DNA from: Diploptera punctata | Taxonomy: Eukaryota > Arthropoda > Insecta > Blattodea > Blaberidae | Direction: 5' to 3' | NCBI GenBank assembly: GCA_030220185.1 | Contig: JASPKZ010007543.1 | Span: 107,001 to 171,000, forward strand | Length of the DNA stretch: 64,000 nt | Part shown: positions 37,373-47,849 of the stretch, in pieces | How positions within the stretch are numbered: position 1 is the first letter of the stretch | Layout: every line of letters begins with the position of its first letter | Translations under genes and position numbers: made by a program | The notes under the pieces: model-generated | Told to the model about the DNA's origin: nothing | Database searches by the model: none | The model's input: the letters and a program-made list of their open reading frames with translations, nothing else

Positions 37373-40136
37373 TAATAATAATAATAATAATAATAATAGC
37401 TTTATTTTACCTGGCAGAGTTAAGGCCTTAAGGCCTTGTCTACCACTCAACCAGGTTTAAAAAAAATACAAACAAAAAATAGTCTTAAATTTAAATTACA
37501 ATATATATATATATATATATAAACGATTACAAGTTATGAATACAATACAATTAATATTTATAATGTATTTTGATTTACTCTAAATTTAACGAATTAAATA
37601 TATAATATGTACAATATATATAAAAAACAGGAAAAGATTAATGACATAGTATAAAATTAAATAAATAGAGAAAAATTAATTATTAGACAACAGGTAACTG
37701 TATAAGCGTGACTTAAAGGTACCAAGTGTGCGGCATCCCCTGATATCTTGAGGAAGGAGATTCCAGGAGCGGGCAGAAGCTACTGTGAAGGAAGTAGAAT
37801 AGGAGGAAGTGCTATGAAGAGGAATTGTTAGCAGACTGCTATCTTGTGATCTAGTGTCAATATTGTGGTAAGAGGATAACTTCTCAAATCTAGACGCCAG
37901 GTAAGTAGGGATGTAGGAATTCAGAAGCTTGAAAAGTAGTGAAAGAGAGTGCAATTTACGTCTGTCAGTAAGACGGAGCCAAGAGAGGTTATTAAAGTGT
38001 TCGGAAATATGGTCATAACGGCGGATATTGAAAATGAATCGAACGCAAGCATTATGAACACGCTGCAGTCTCTGCGACAAGTCATAGTTTAGATCATTAT
38101 ATATAATGTCACAATAATCGAAGTGTGGTAACACAAGATTCTGCACAAGGATTTGTTTTAACGAAACTGGGAGAAAATTCTTTAAACGTCTAAGATAATG
38201 TAAGATGGAGAAAGTCTTTTTACATATGTGTTTCACTTGTGTTTGCCAGGTTAAATTTGCGTCTAGATGTAGTCCAAGATCTATTACTGAAGAAGAATAA
38301 GGGATGATTATATTATTTATAGTAATGTTTGGTAGTGTAGATATGTCAAAGGTTGTAAGCAGTCTTTGTTGTCCCATTAGAATTACTTGTGACTTGTTAG
38401 GATTTAGATTTAGACCGATACTTGAAGACCAGTTAAAGATGGATATGAGATCGTCATTCATTTTTGTCAAGCTGTTATAGAGAGAATGAGGAGGTGAATG
38501 TAGGTAAATTTGGAGATCATCAGCGTAGAGGTGATAACGGCAGTGCTTTAGTACAGTTGGCAAGTCATTTATGTAGATTGAGAAAAGAAGAGGTCCGAGA
38601 ACACTGCCCTGGGGGACTCCAGCCGGCACGTTGCGCCAAGACGAAGATCTAGAGTTTAATGAAACGTATTGTTGACGACCGTGCAGGTATGAGTCGAACC
38701 AGGATACAGCGCTGTCAGACAAGTGTAGGTGCTTGAGCTTTATTATAAGTAAGTCGTGGTCTACTGTGTCAAAAGCTTTGCTGAAGTCAAGTAAGGTTAA
38801 AGGAGTCAATTGACGTCTGTCCACGGCTTCACGAATATCTTCAGTAATTTTTAGCAAAGCTGTGGTTGTGCTATGACCATATCTAAAGCCGGATTGATAA
38901 GGATCAAGGAGGTGATTTTCTTGGAGATATTCAGTCATTTGCTTATGTACAATATGTTCCAGGGCTTTAGATAATGTCGGAAGGATGCTAATCGGTCGGT
39001 AGTCATTACAGTTAGCAGGTGTACTTATTTTTGGTATAGGCCGAACTCTAGACTGTTTCCATACAGTAGGGAAGATAGAAGTTATAAGGGAAGCATTAAA
39101 AATATGAGTCACTGTGGGTAGTATAATGTCAATGATTTTATTTAGCATTAAAATGCTGATGTTATCTGTTCCTTGTGCATTGGATTTAATCCGCTTGAGT
39201 GCTTTTTTAACGTCTATAGGCGAAATGTCGTTAAAGTGAAATTTATCTCTTCCTATATGTGGGGATGGGGATAAGTCTTTAAGAATGTCTGTTTTAGTCT
39301 TGTTGTCTGGAGGTGTCATGGGTATTGAGGTAAAATGTTCATTTAAGTCATCTACAGAAATGTCTATAGAGTCAGTTGAGGGATTCAACTGTCTAAGTCC
39401 CATTGCACGGAGATTTCGCCAAGTGTCCCGTGCACTTATTTCAGGTCCGATTATACTGTGGGCGTGTCGTAGTTTGGCATTGCGTATAGTTTGTGTAGTT
39501 GTGTTTCTAAGTTGTTTGTACAGTTGCCAGTTCTCGTCATTTTTATGTCGTCTGTATGTTCGGTATGCTTTGTCTCGTTTTGACATAAGTTCACGTATTG
39601 AGTCATTCATCCAGGGTGCAGGGGGGCGGGAAAATCGTCGGGTTTTTACTGGTGCATGTCTATCATATAGTTGTAATATCAGTGTATTAAATGTGTCTAC
39701 TTTTTCATCAACTGATCTAAGATTCCATATTGTGTACCAAGGTAGTTCTAAAGCGTCTGATTTTAGTTTAGTATCGTCTATGTTTTGTAAATTTCTGTAC
39801 GTAATCAATTTAGAGCGTCTTTTAGGACATTGGAGTGAGTATTCTACGAATACAATGTCATGAGCAGATATGCCGGGAGCAGGAATTTGTCCATATGACA
39901 GTACTTTCTGTGGATGTGTAGTCACTATTAAGTCCAGTAGAGTGTCGGTATTAGCAGTATGATGTGTGGCAGAGAAAGGAACAATTGTCATATTTAAGCT
40001 TTGGAACATATTTTTAAGTTGTATGGCTGGTGAGTCAGTCTGAAGAAGATTTGTATTAAAATCGCCTGCGACAATAACGTGTTCATAATGAGGTAATGAA
40101 TCGTTCAGAGCGTTTTCTAGATCCGAAAGGTGCCTT
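37373..40136 (-). mobile_element. CR1/L2-group LINE, 5'-truncated in the endonuclease
   Basis: An insertion of about 2.76 kb. The 3' UTR (minus) contains CTCTGCCAGGTAAAATAAAG and ends in a TTA microsatellite tail. The 5' border falls inside the endonuclease, joined to the RTE relic near 40130-40136; a short shared ATAA may be the target duplication. A 3' fragment of the same family lies at 44488-45068 on the plus strand, and a diverged one at 62587-63240. Confidence 0.85.
37676..40009 (-). CDS. CR1/L2-group reverse transcriptase with partial endonuclease, 777 aa
   Basis: Frame open for 777 codons from the first ATG, and in the same frame upstream to about 40125, where DLENALND and IVAGDFNTNL supply the endonuclease GDFN motif. 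In the listed frame the endonuclease end is TLLDLIVTTHP (about 23-33) and GISAHDIVFVEY (47-57). The reverse transcriptase: NDYRPISILPTLSKALE at 335-351, GFRYGHSTTTALL at 374-386, LLDFSKAFDTVDH with D408, GVPQGSVLGPLLF at 464-476, and YADD at 495-498. Then RLQRVHNACVRFIFN and FKSRLYSYLLSNN-stop. The polymerase looks intact; the N-terminal part of the endonuclease is lost, so it is not autonomous. Clade assigned by motif style only. Confidence 0.9.
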   Translation of the reverse strand: MFQSLNMTIVPFSATHHTANTDTLLDLIVTTHPQKVLSYGQIPAPGISAHDIVFVEYSLQCPKRRSKLITYRNLQNIDDTKLKSDALELPWYTIWNLRSVDEKVDTFNTLILQLYDRHAPVKTRRFSRPPAPWMNDSIRELMSKRDKAYRTYRRHKNDENWQLYKQLRNTTTQTIRNAKLRHAHSIIGPEISARDTWRNLRAMGLRQLNPSTDSIDISVDDLNEHFTSIPMTPPDNKTKTDILKDLSPSPHIGRDKFHFNDISPIDVKKALKRIKSNAQGTDNISILMLNKIIDIILPTVTHIFNASLITSIFPTVWKQSRVRPIPKISTPANCNDYRPISILPTLSKALEHIVHKQMTEYLQENHLLDPYQSGFRYGHSTTTALLKITEDIREAVDRRQLTPLTLLDFSKAFDTVDHDLLIIKLKHLHLSDSAVSWFDSYLHGRQQYVSLNSRSSSWRNVPAGVPQGSVLGPLLFSIYINDLPTVLKHCRYHLYADDLQIYLHSPPHSLYNSLTKMNDDLISIFNWSSSIGLNLNPNKSQVILMGQQRLLTTFDISTLPNITINNIIIPYSSSVIDLGLHLDANLTWQTQVKHICKKTFSILHYLRRLKNFLPVSLKQILVQNLVLPHFDYCDIIYNDLNYDLSQRLQRVHNACVRFIFNIRRYDHISEHFNNLSWLRLTDRRKLHSLSLLFKLLNSYIPTYLASRFEKLSSYHNIDTRSQDSSLLTIPLHSTSSYSTSFTVASARSWNLLPQDIRGCRTLGTFKSRLYSYLLSNN

Positions 40137-41004
40137 ATATAAGCTCTCCATACACTCCTATCCTGAGATAATCTTTTCTATCATCCCTTGTATAACTACG
40201 TCCCTCAAATCATGGTTTATTTTGTTCTTCCACTTTAGTCTTGGTCTACCAACAGATCATTTACCCTCTGGATATCCTACAAGAAGCCTACATGCCCATC
40301 TTTCATTCCCCATTCCAGCCGCAGGTTCTTCTATCGTAGTCTAAGAGACTTAACTGTTATTTTTATATCTAGTTGCTATCAAGATCATGTAGTTTACTGA
40401 TATGTAGTCTTCTCAATTCGCGTGTCTCTTCATCTCTCTTACCTCAGATCTTTATTCTCAAATACTCGTAATCTTTTCTCCTCCCTTAAATTAAGAGTCC
40501 ACATTTCACATCCACATAATATGCTATAATTGGGAGGATAACAGTCTTACATATTTTCAGTTTAGTGTTTTTTGAGAGAACCTGGGACGACAAGAATCCC
40601 TCTAATAATTAATAGCATGCATTTGCAGAATGTAGCCTTTTTTTATATTCTCTGCACCTCATTCTTGCTTGCAATTATTGTTCGTAGGTATTTGAATTCA
40701 GTCACTTCAAAATTTCCCTCATTTACCATTAACTGTCAATTTCCATTATATATTATATATTTCTATGTGAGAACATGTATTTAGTTTTATTTATGTTTAC
40801 TTCCAGACCCAATTTCTTAGTGCTACTCAATAGAGGGTGCCTGTTGGCCCTTAGTATCACCTAGTAATAGGCCTACATCAGCAACATAAACTAACAACTT
40901 AATAACAATGTGTTGTCGGCCCTCAACAATAGTAATTCAGATAATTTTAATATTTTTGTACGAGTTGTAAATGTTTTATTGTTGAAAAGATATGACTTTA
41001 TTTT

Positions 41005-41290
41005 CAGGTACAATAGTAGTAGTCCAGGCCACTCCTCTATGAAGCATAGGGCCTTGATAAAAGCTCTCCAACGAACTCTGTTGTTTGCCAATGCCTTAAT
41101 TTCATTCCATCTCATCCCTGCCTGTTCAGCTTCATGTCTGCCGCATTACTCTATATTGTCCTAGGTCTTCCTCTTCGCCTTCTCAATCCTTGGGTGTTTC
41201 AATCAAATGCCATTTTTGTGATGTTATAATTTTCTCTCCTTAACACATGACCAACCCAATTCCATTTTCATTTGATATGAACGATAATTA
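41005..41290 (-). pseudogene. LINE C-terminal relic (another family)
   Basis: The minus strand contains RTRKTRTI-like debris, then GMRWNEIKALANNRVRWRAF and IKALCFIEEWPG, resembling the extreme C-terminal RWR.L..ALC segment of some insect LINEs. Short and frame-broken. Confidence 0.45.
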
Positions 41291-41306
41291 CAAACAGGAA
41301 TGAGAT

Positions 41307-42005
41307 TAAATAAACAGATATTGGTAAAAGTAAGCTCTCTAAGAAGAAAATGTAAACATCATAAAAAGCACCCCACGCTTTTAATGGTAAAATTATTTTC
41401 TTTTTGTTGATAACTCTAGTTTTATTCTATATGTGTTGGAGATGATTTTTTTGTTGACCACTTTAATTTTATCTCAAGCGTATTGGAAATTAAAATTATT
41501 TTTCATTTTTTTAGTTTTCTAATAAAGCGTGTTCTTTTAGTTTTTTAAAACTATTATTTATTTTTTAGTTTTAATATTTTACAGAATAAGATAAAAATGT
41601 AAATATCTTTAAATTCAATACTATTGTAGTATGAGCTAAAAGTAATACTCTTCTATAAAAAAACCCTCCCAGCCTGATTTGAACCAGCGACGTGTGGATT
41701 ACTGAAATTATATACCAGTAAGAGTCCACTGCTCTACCAACTGAGCTCTTACAACGATTGACTAAAAAGTCGACAAGTCCGCAATCTATTATACCAGTTT
41801 TCATTTTTTTGATTTTCGGATGATTCTGGCCAGGGTTTTAGAAACAAAATATGAAATTATTGTATTGTCACGGGTCCTCTACACGTATACAAAGTTTCAA
41901 GTCGATCCAATGTTTCTAAGTGGGTGAAAATCGCGTTGAAAGATTCCGTTACATACATAGATAGATAGATAGATACAGGTCAAGCTAATATAAAGCGTGT
42001 AAAAA
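41307..42005 (+). mobile_element. Foldback element with tRNA-Tyr-like region, copy 2 (left arm missing)
   Basis: Begins inside the loop (AAACAGATATTGGTAAAAGT), contains the right arm of the inverted repeat, the tRNA-like part (41664-41755, minus), a GATAGATAGATA run and the same end AATATAAAGCGTGTAAAAA. The left arm was lost or never inserted. Confidence 0.8.
41664..41755 (-). ncRNA. tRNA-Tyr-like with intron-like insert, copy 2
   Basis: The minus strand shows GTAAGAGCTCAGTTGGTAGA, an anticodon stem GTGGA/TCCAC interrupted by about 20 bases in the loop, then CGTCGCTGGTTCAAATCAGG. The position of the insert, in the anticodon loop, is where eukaryotic tRNA-Tyr genes carry their intron. Confidence 0.6.
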
Positions 42006-42263
42006 TATATTAAACATACGCTCAAATCTGGAAATGTGTGCTATTATAAATTACAGGGACTAAACTAACATTTAACTACCTAACTCACTGGCAATATCGA
42101 ACCCATAGGTTCATGGCTGCGCAGACATATGCTCTCCATGCATCCATATCCTGATCTAATGCTTTCGAATCATTCCCTGTATAATCTACTTTCCTCAAAT
42201 CATATTTAATGTTATTCTCCCACCTCATTCTTGTTCTACTAACTGGGCATTTCCGTTCTGGTT

Positions 42264-43198
42264 TTTACACGCTTTATATTAGCTTGACCTGTATCTGTCT
42301 ATCTATCTATCTATCTATCTATGTAATTGAATCCTTCAACGCATTTTTTACCCACTTAAAATAATTGGATCGACTAGAAAGTTTGTATACTTGTAAAGGA
42401 TCCGTGACACTACAATAATTTCATATTTTATTTCTAAATTCCTGGCCAGAATCATCAGAAAATCAAAAAAATTAAAACTGGTATAATAGGTTACGGACTT
42501 GTCGACTTTCAGCCAATCGTTGTAAGAGCTCAGTTGGTAGAGCAGTGAACTAGTGGTAGCTATATAATTTCAGTAATCCACAGGTCGCTGGTTCGAATCC
42601 GGCTGGCGAGTGTTATTTTTAGAAGAGTAATACTTCTAGGTCATACTACATTAGTACGGAATTTAAAGATATTTACATTTTAATCTTATTCTGTAAAATA
42701 TTAAAACTAAAAAATAAAAATAAATAATAGTTTTAAAAAACTAAAACAGCACGCTTTATTAGAAAACCGAACTCAAAAATGAAAAATAGTTTTAATTTCC
42801 AACACACTTGGGATAAGTTTAAAGTGGTCAACAAAAAAATCATCTCCAACACATATAGAATAAAACTAGAATTATCAACAAAAAGAAAATAATTTTACCA
42901 TCAAAAGCGTGGAATACTTTTTATGATTTTTACGTTTTCTTCTTAGAGACTTTACTTTTACCAATATCTGTTTATTATCAAATGTATTAATTGATATAGA
43001 ACACCCCACGCTTTTGATGGTAAAATTATTTTCTTTTTGTTGATAACTCTAGTTTTATTCTATATGTGTTGGAGATGATTTTTTTGTTGACCACTTTAAA
43101 CTTATCCCAAGCGTGTTGGAAATTAAAATTATTTTTCATTTTTGAGTTCGGTTTTCAAATAAAGCGTGCTGTTTTAGTTTTTTAAAACTATTATTTAT
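42264..43198 (-). mobile_element. Foldback element with tRNA-Tyr-like region, copy 3 (complete)
   Basis: The most complete copy, oriented opposite to copy 1. It starts TTTTTACACGCTTTATATTA, then a (CTAT)n run, the tRNA-like sequence on plus at 42518-42610, and the long inverted repeat with arms at about 42719-42911 and 43003-43197. Both junctions with RTE sequence are clear, giving a length near 934 bp. A duplication of more than a few T/A bases is not visible. Confidence 0.85.
42518..42610 (+). ncRNA. tRNA-Tyr-like with intron-like insert, copy 3
   Basis: AGAGCTCAGTTGGTAGAGC (A box and D arm, stem GCTC/GAGC), an anticodon arm with about 20 extra bases ending CAGTAATCCAC, then AGGTCGCTGGTTCGAATCCGGCT without the last base here given (perfect B box GGTTCGAATCC). 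Acceptor-stem pairing is incomplete, so this is a promoter-bearing tRNA relic, not a functional tRNA gene. Confidence 0.65.
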
Positions 43199-43439
43199 TC
43201 CTATAAGAAGCTTCCATGCACGTCTTTCATTACCCATTCGTGCCACATGATATGCCCATTGCAGTCTACGAGACTTAACTGTTCTTATTATATTTGGCTT
43301 CCTATAAAGACTATGTAGTTCACTGTTTACAGTTTTCTCCATTCACCTGTTCATCTCTCTTTGGTCCAAACATTTTCCTAAGAACTTTATGGTTATAACG
43401 ATTTTCATGTTTTATCTATCTTTTATCTATCTGACTGTC

Positions 43440-43565
43440 TCTATAACTAATTTACTCATTGGTACTGTCGATCCCGAGGGTTCATAGCCGCGTGGGCATG
43501 TTTTCTCCAAACAACCTTAATCTCTGTTGTTATTTTCCAATCGTTAGCTGTACTACACAAACCAA
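43440..43565 (-). pseudogene. RTE-type LINE extreme 3' end, very diverged
   Basis: TTTACTCATTGGTACTGTCG, GAGGGTTCATAGCCGCGTGG and TTTCCAATCGTTAGCTGTA correspond to the last ~40 codons of the RTE ORF in minus orientation. Confidence 0.6.
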
Positions 43566-44045
43566 GACATGAACATAATCATAAATAATTTTAAAACATT
43601 CGTTGGTTGCTACGTTACAAAGATACGAGCTAATAATAATTATAACAATATTTTTAATGTGTTGAAATTAAAACGTATTTCAACAAATAGGCCTATTGTT
43701 AATCCCGATGTTCTAATGTTTACGACGGTTATCCCTTGTTTCAAGTATCCCGGAGGTGCATCAAGGCCGATACAATTTTAAAGTAAATTATTTCATTGTT
43801 TTAATTTGTCTGTAATCTGCATTATCTCCATTGTTATAGATAAATTAATCATTATCCTTTTATAAAACTAACTCAGTGTCACTATCGAAACCGTAGGTTC
43901 ACGGTCGCGCAAGTAAACTCTCCACACATCCCTATCCTTACGTGTTTTTTTCCAATCATCCCTGTATAATCTACTTCCCTCAAATTGTGGTTAATACTAT
44001 TCCCCCACCTCTTTCTTGGTCTAGCTACTGGGCGTTTTCCGCTGG

Positions 44046-44382
44046 TTTTCCTAAAATAAGGGGGGCACGCCGTAGCGTAGTGGTTAAGGTACTGCGCTAC
44101 AAGCCAGAAGGTCGCGGGTTCAAGTCCCGGTGTGGTCAGGATTTTTAAACTGACCCAAACTTTCTGGCGGCACTATGGCCCTGGGGTCGACTCAGCCTCT
44201 AACGGAAATGAGTACCAGACGCTTGTTCTGGGGGTGAAGGCGGCCGTCACGCAGGGCTGACTACCCGGCTGACATCAAGTGCCGATTGTCTAGTAAAAAG
44301 TGGGAGCCTTAACCTCCTACTACCCCAAGGGCCTCCTGAGGCCTGTCGTGGGATCACTTTACTTTACTTTTCCTAAAATAAG
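44046..44382 (+). mobile_element. tRNA-derived SINE-2 with 15-bp target-site duplication, copy 2
   Basis: The SINE is 44061-44367: GCCGTAGCGTAGTGGTTAAG and CGCGGGTTCAAGTCCCGGTG as A and B boxes, and the same body as 28491-28790, ending CACTTTACTTTAC. Perfect flanking TTTTCCTAAAATAAG at 44046-44060 and 44368-44382 lies within RTE sequence. Confidence 0.95.
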
Positions 44383-44487
44383 CTTTTATTTCCGTCTTTC
44401 ATTTCCGTTCGTGCCACATGCCCTGCCAATCGCAGTCTACGTGACTTAACTATTTTTATTATAACTGGTTTCCTATAAAGACTCCGT

Positions 44488-45068
44488 CTTACTGACAGAC
44501 GTAAATTGCACTCTCTTTCACTACTTTTCAAGCTTCTGAATTCCTACATCCCTACTTACCTGGCGTCCAGATTTGAGAAGTTATCCTCTTACCACAATAT
44601 TGACACTAGGTCACAAGATAACAGTCTGCTAACAATTCCTCTTCATAGCCCTCCCTCTTATTCTACTTCCTTCACAGTAGCCTCTGCCCGCTCCTGAAAT
44701 TTCCTTCCTCAAGATATCAGTGGTTGCCGCTCACTTGGCACCTTTAAGTCACGCTTATGCAGTTACCTGTTGTCTAATAATTAATTTTTCTTTATTATTT
44801 AAATGTATACTATGTCATTAATAATATTTTTCTCGGTTTTTATTTAATTTGTACATAGGCCTATTTTCTATTTAATTCGTTAAATTTAGAGTAAATTAAA
44901 ATACATTATAAATATTAATTGTATTGTATTTATAACATGTAATCGTTTATATATATATATTGTAATTTAGATGTAAGACTATTTTTTTGTATTTGTTAAA
45001 ACCTGGTTGAGTGGCAGACAACGCCTTAAGGTCTTAACTCTACCAGGTAAAATAAAGCTATTATTATA
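44488..45068 (+). pseudogene. CR1/L2-group LINE 3' fragment
   Basis: The plus strand encodes TDRRKLHSLSLLFKLLNSYI, PTYLASRFEKLSSYHNIDTR and SFTVASARS-stop, closely matching the C-terminus of the 777-codon ORF. A single stop (TGA in CGCTCCTGAAATTTCC) replaces the W of RSWNLLP. The 3' UTR and CCAGGTAAAATAAAGC tail follow. Confidence 0.9.
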
Positions 45069-45530
45069 GGTCACCGTTATGAAGTCTTCTCCATTCCCCT
45101 GTCTGTTCATCTCTTTTTGATGCAGAAATATTGCTAAGAACTTTACTCGTATTCTTCTCTGACCCCCTGAAATAACAGCCCATGTTTCGTATCCATATAG
45201 TATAACTGGGGAATAACAGTTTTATATATCTTTTCAGTTCAACTTTTTTTTAGAGGATTTGTGACGATAAGAGTCCCTATTACTCATAATTGCACGCATT
45301 TGCAGAATTGATCGTATGTTAAATCCCTCAATGCATCTCACTCCCATTTAGAACTATTGTTCCTAGGTATTTTAATTCAACCAATTCTTCAAATTTCCCC
45401 TCATTTGTTATTAATTGTCCATTTCCATTACATATTGTATTTGTATGTATGATTACATTGGGCCTATTGTGAATATATATGCCTATTTGGTTTTATTCAT
45501 AATTACTTCCAGCCCCAATTTGTTAGTGTT

Positions 45531-46137
45531 ACAACAATAAGTGTTGTAACTGGATTATTTCTCTGTGATTGACTTTTTGTCTTTTTATTGTTGGCCTAAT
45601 GTTAATTTATGCTCAAGAACACGAAAAATTGCGGACGTCCAATTTTTATTCCTAAACCATAATAGTTATCCTATTCTATAGATTTAAGGGCTGTTTAATG
45701 CTACTCTGCCATCTGTCAATATTTGATCGGTGAACAAGTGACTGCTACCATCATGTTGGTCAATGTGATGACGCATGTTCCCGCTGTAGTCAATTGCCAA
45801 CAAGAAGTTGGACCTTTTGGAGCCTGTAGAAATAAATAAATTGAAAAGTAGTAATAAACTGTTAAATTCTGAACTTGTTTTGAACGAATTGTTAAATTAA
45901 AAAAACATATTGTTGTATTGTTGCTTAGATCAGTTGATATGTACTATAATAACACAATTCATAATTTGTTAACATGTCTGAAGAAGGTACAGTGTACCGA
46001 AACCGTTGTCACTGAATTATATCTTAATAAATATGAAAATCAAATAAAAACTAAGTTTTATTTTTATTTAATTGATAATTGCCAACATGTTTACTTACAT
46101 ATAAGTGGATTCTATCCCAGACGTCCACCAAGATTAG
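45531..46137. other. Unassigned stretch with variant hammerhead-like motif
   Basis: No gene recognised. At 45978-46002 the plus strand has CTGAAGA, a GGTAC-AGT-GTACC stem-loop and CGAAAC, then ATATCTTAATAAATATG. This looks like a Penelope-type terminal region whose CTGATGA became CTGAAGA. Confidence 0.4.
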
Positions 46138-46890
46138 TTGTCACTGGAACTATTGAACCCGTAGGTTCATGGCAGCGCAGACATAACCTCTCCACATATC
46201 CTTAGCCAACATTTTTCAATCACCCTCTTATAATCTACTTTCCTCAAATCAAGCTTAATGTTATTCTCCCACATCATTCTTGGTCTACCAACTAACGTCT
46301 TCCCTCTGGTTTTCCTACAAGAAGCTTACATGAACGTCTTTCATTTCTCTTTCGTGTCACATGTCCTGACCATCGCAGTCTAGGACACTTGACTGTTTTT
46401 ATTACAGACTGGCTTCTTATAAAGACCATGTAACGCACTGTTATGTTGTTTTCTCCATTCACCTGTGTGTTCATCTCTCCATAGTCGAAAAATTTTCCTA
46501 AGAAATTTATTCTCAAATACTCCTTTCCTCCCTTAAAGTAAGAGTCTGTGTTTCACATCCATTTTTCAGTTTAACGTTTTTTTGAAAGGTTGTGACGGCA
46601 AGAGTCCCTGTAATGCAAAATAGCATTCATTTCCACAATTGAGCCAATGTTTAATTTCTTTATGCATCTCATTTCTGTTTGCAATTGTTGTTCTTAGGTA
46701 TCTGAATTCAGCCACTTCTTAAAAAAGTTCCTTCGCTTTCTAATAGCTATCCATTTCCATTATAATATATTTAGTTTTAGTGATGTTTATTTCCAGTCCC
46801 AGTTTTTTAGTGTTACTTAATAGAGTGTACGTGTTGGCTCTTACCTCGTCGCCATCGTCCGATAATACATCATCAGCATAAAATAAAGGT
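46138..46890 (-). pseudogene. RTE-type LINE 3' relic
   Basis: A minus-strand RTE copy from the 3' end (ATTGAACCCGTAGGTTCATG) back to about the YADD region (CATCATCAGCATAAAATAAA near 46870 corresponds to VYADDV). Many indels; no continuous frame longer than about 70 codons. Confidence 0.8.
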
Positions 46891-46917
46891 GAATGTCTTC
46901 ATATAATGTGTTTGTCT

Positions 46918-47385
46918 TTTACAACTTGTAGAAAAGGCACGTACAGTAGTTTACAAAATGTAATTTAATAAAAAGAACACCTTCCCTCTTAGCTGCAGCC
47001 AATTTTAAACTTATTGAAATCTTTATGTTTTTAATTTGCTGCATTTCCAGGACCACGACGAGGACGAGAGGGATAGGATATTCCTGTTGTTCCTTCATAT
47101 ATTTCAATGCATTCATTGAATTTGAAAATTGTATTTAATGCAGGCTGAACTAATGAAGGAATGACAGGTATTTGGTCCCGTTAACGTTTTTATATAAAAT
47201 CAATCGTTTTATATGAAAACGTTCACCAAAAATTAAGTAACTTACTCGTAGGCCTAGAATTTTTATGATCTTTATGCAATTTCGGCTAGTTGATATTTTC
47301 TGAACCAAAAAAAAAAGAAGATATATACATATGTAAATATAGTAATACAAATTTATATTTTGTTACTTGATAATTGGTCCTATTA
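46918..47385 (-). repeat. Unnamed dispersed repeat, copy 2
   Basis: Partner of 24046-24520; the shared minus-strand frame reads MKEQQEYPIPLVLVVVLEMQ and KLAAAKREGVLFIKLHFVNY. The middle hairpin is better preserved here: AACGTTTTTATATAAAA at about 47188 pairs with TTTTATATGAAAACGTT. Confidence 0.65.
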
Positions 47386-47404
47386 AATTATATAAATTAC
47401 TGAC

Positions 47405-47780
47405 TAAAACTCATAGGTTCATTGCCGCGAGGACAAAAGCTCTCCATACATTTCCATCCTGAACTAAAGTTTTCCAATCATCCCTTGCATAAATTATCCG
47501 CGTCACTAAATCATGATTAATATTAGTCTCACACCTCTGTCTTGACCTACCTTTTGAACACTTTCCCTCTGGATTTCTACAAAGTTTCCGTGCTCTTCTT
47601 TCTTTGGTCATTCGTGCCACATGTCCTGCCGATCGCAGTCTACAAGACTTAATTGTCCTTATTACATCTGGCTTCCCATAAAAAATTATGTATCTCACTG
47701 TTCGCCATTCTTTTGCCCAAAAAATGTGCTAAGAACTTTATTCTGAAATACTCGTACTCTTTTGTCCCCCCTTAAAGTGT
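47405..47780 (-). pseudogene. RTE-type LINE 3' relic
   Basis: The minus-strand open stretch 47698-47411 reads GKPDVIRTIKSCRLRSAGHV, ARMTKERRARKLC and FVLAAMNL, clearly the RTE C-terminus. Insertions separate it from the LREERR region near 47770. Confidence 0.8.
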
Positions 47781-47787
47781 CCTAACA

Positions 47788-47848
47788 TTACATCATTATT
47801 TGTATATAAACAAATCATCATAAAAATATTAAAAACGTTATATCCATA
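47788..47848. repeat. Dispersed copy of the AT-rich half of satellite 2
   Basis: CATCATTATTTGTATATAAA followed by CAAATCATCATAAAAATATT is the same sequence that repeats about 15 times at 53300-55130, here single-copy and without the CCGG-rich half. Confidence 0.7.
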
Positions 47849-47849
47849 T

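Larger units (their letters stand above)
37346..40905 (-). pseudogene. RTE-type LINE relic split by a CR1-group LINE
   Basis: The RTE 3' end is at 37346-37372 (CGTAGGTTCATCACCGCGAG then GACAT) and resumes at 40137-40905 (AAGCTCTCCATACACTCCTA…). Together they form one minus-strand RTE copy of about 800 bp, interrupted by 37373-40136. The reading frame is decayed. The words GTAGGTATTTGAATTCAGTC and CAATTTCTTAGTGCTACTCA place its 5' limit near residue 765 of the intact protein. Confidence 0.8.
42068..43395 (-). pseudogene. RTE-type LINE copy split by the foldback element
   Basis: The segments 42068-42263 and 43199-43395 are neighbouring parts of one minus-strand RTE 3' end (…CTGGTTTT | TCCTATAAGAAGCTTCC…), with stops and small indels. 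The interruption is the 0.93-kb foldback element. The RTE tail is absent. Confidence 0.85.
43872..45530 (-). pseudogene. RTE-type LINE relic with two nested insertions
   Basis: Pieces 43872-44060, 44383-44487 and 45069-45530 form one minus-strand RTE copy. The breaks are a SINE-2 (44061-44367) and a CR1-group 3' fragment in the opposite orientation (44488-45068). The RTE part reaches back to GLEVNISKTKY wording near 45510 and is strongly decayed. Confidence 0.8.

Noticed and set aside
38464..39863. Plus-strand frames opposite the CR1-group ORF (up to 192 codons)
   Set aside because: Antisense shadows of the 777-codon reverse transcriptase.
42518..42610. Functional tRNA-Tyr gene
   Set aside because: The D and T arms are good, but the acceptor stem does not pair and it lies inside a repeated foldback element; treated as a tRNA-derived promoter relic.
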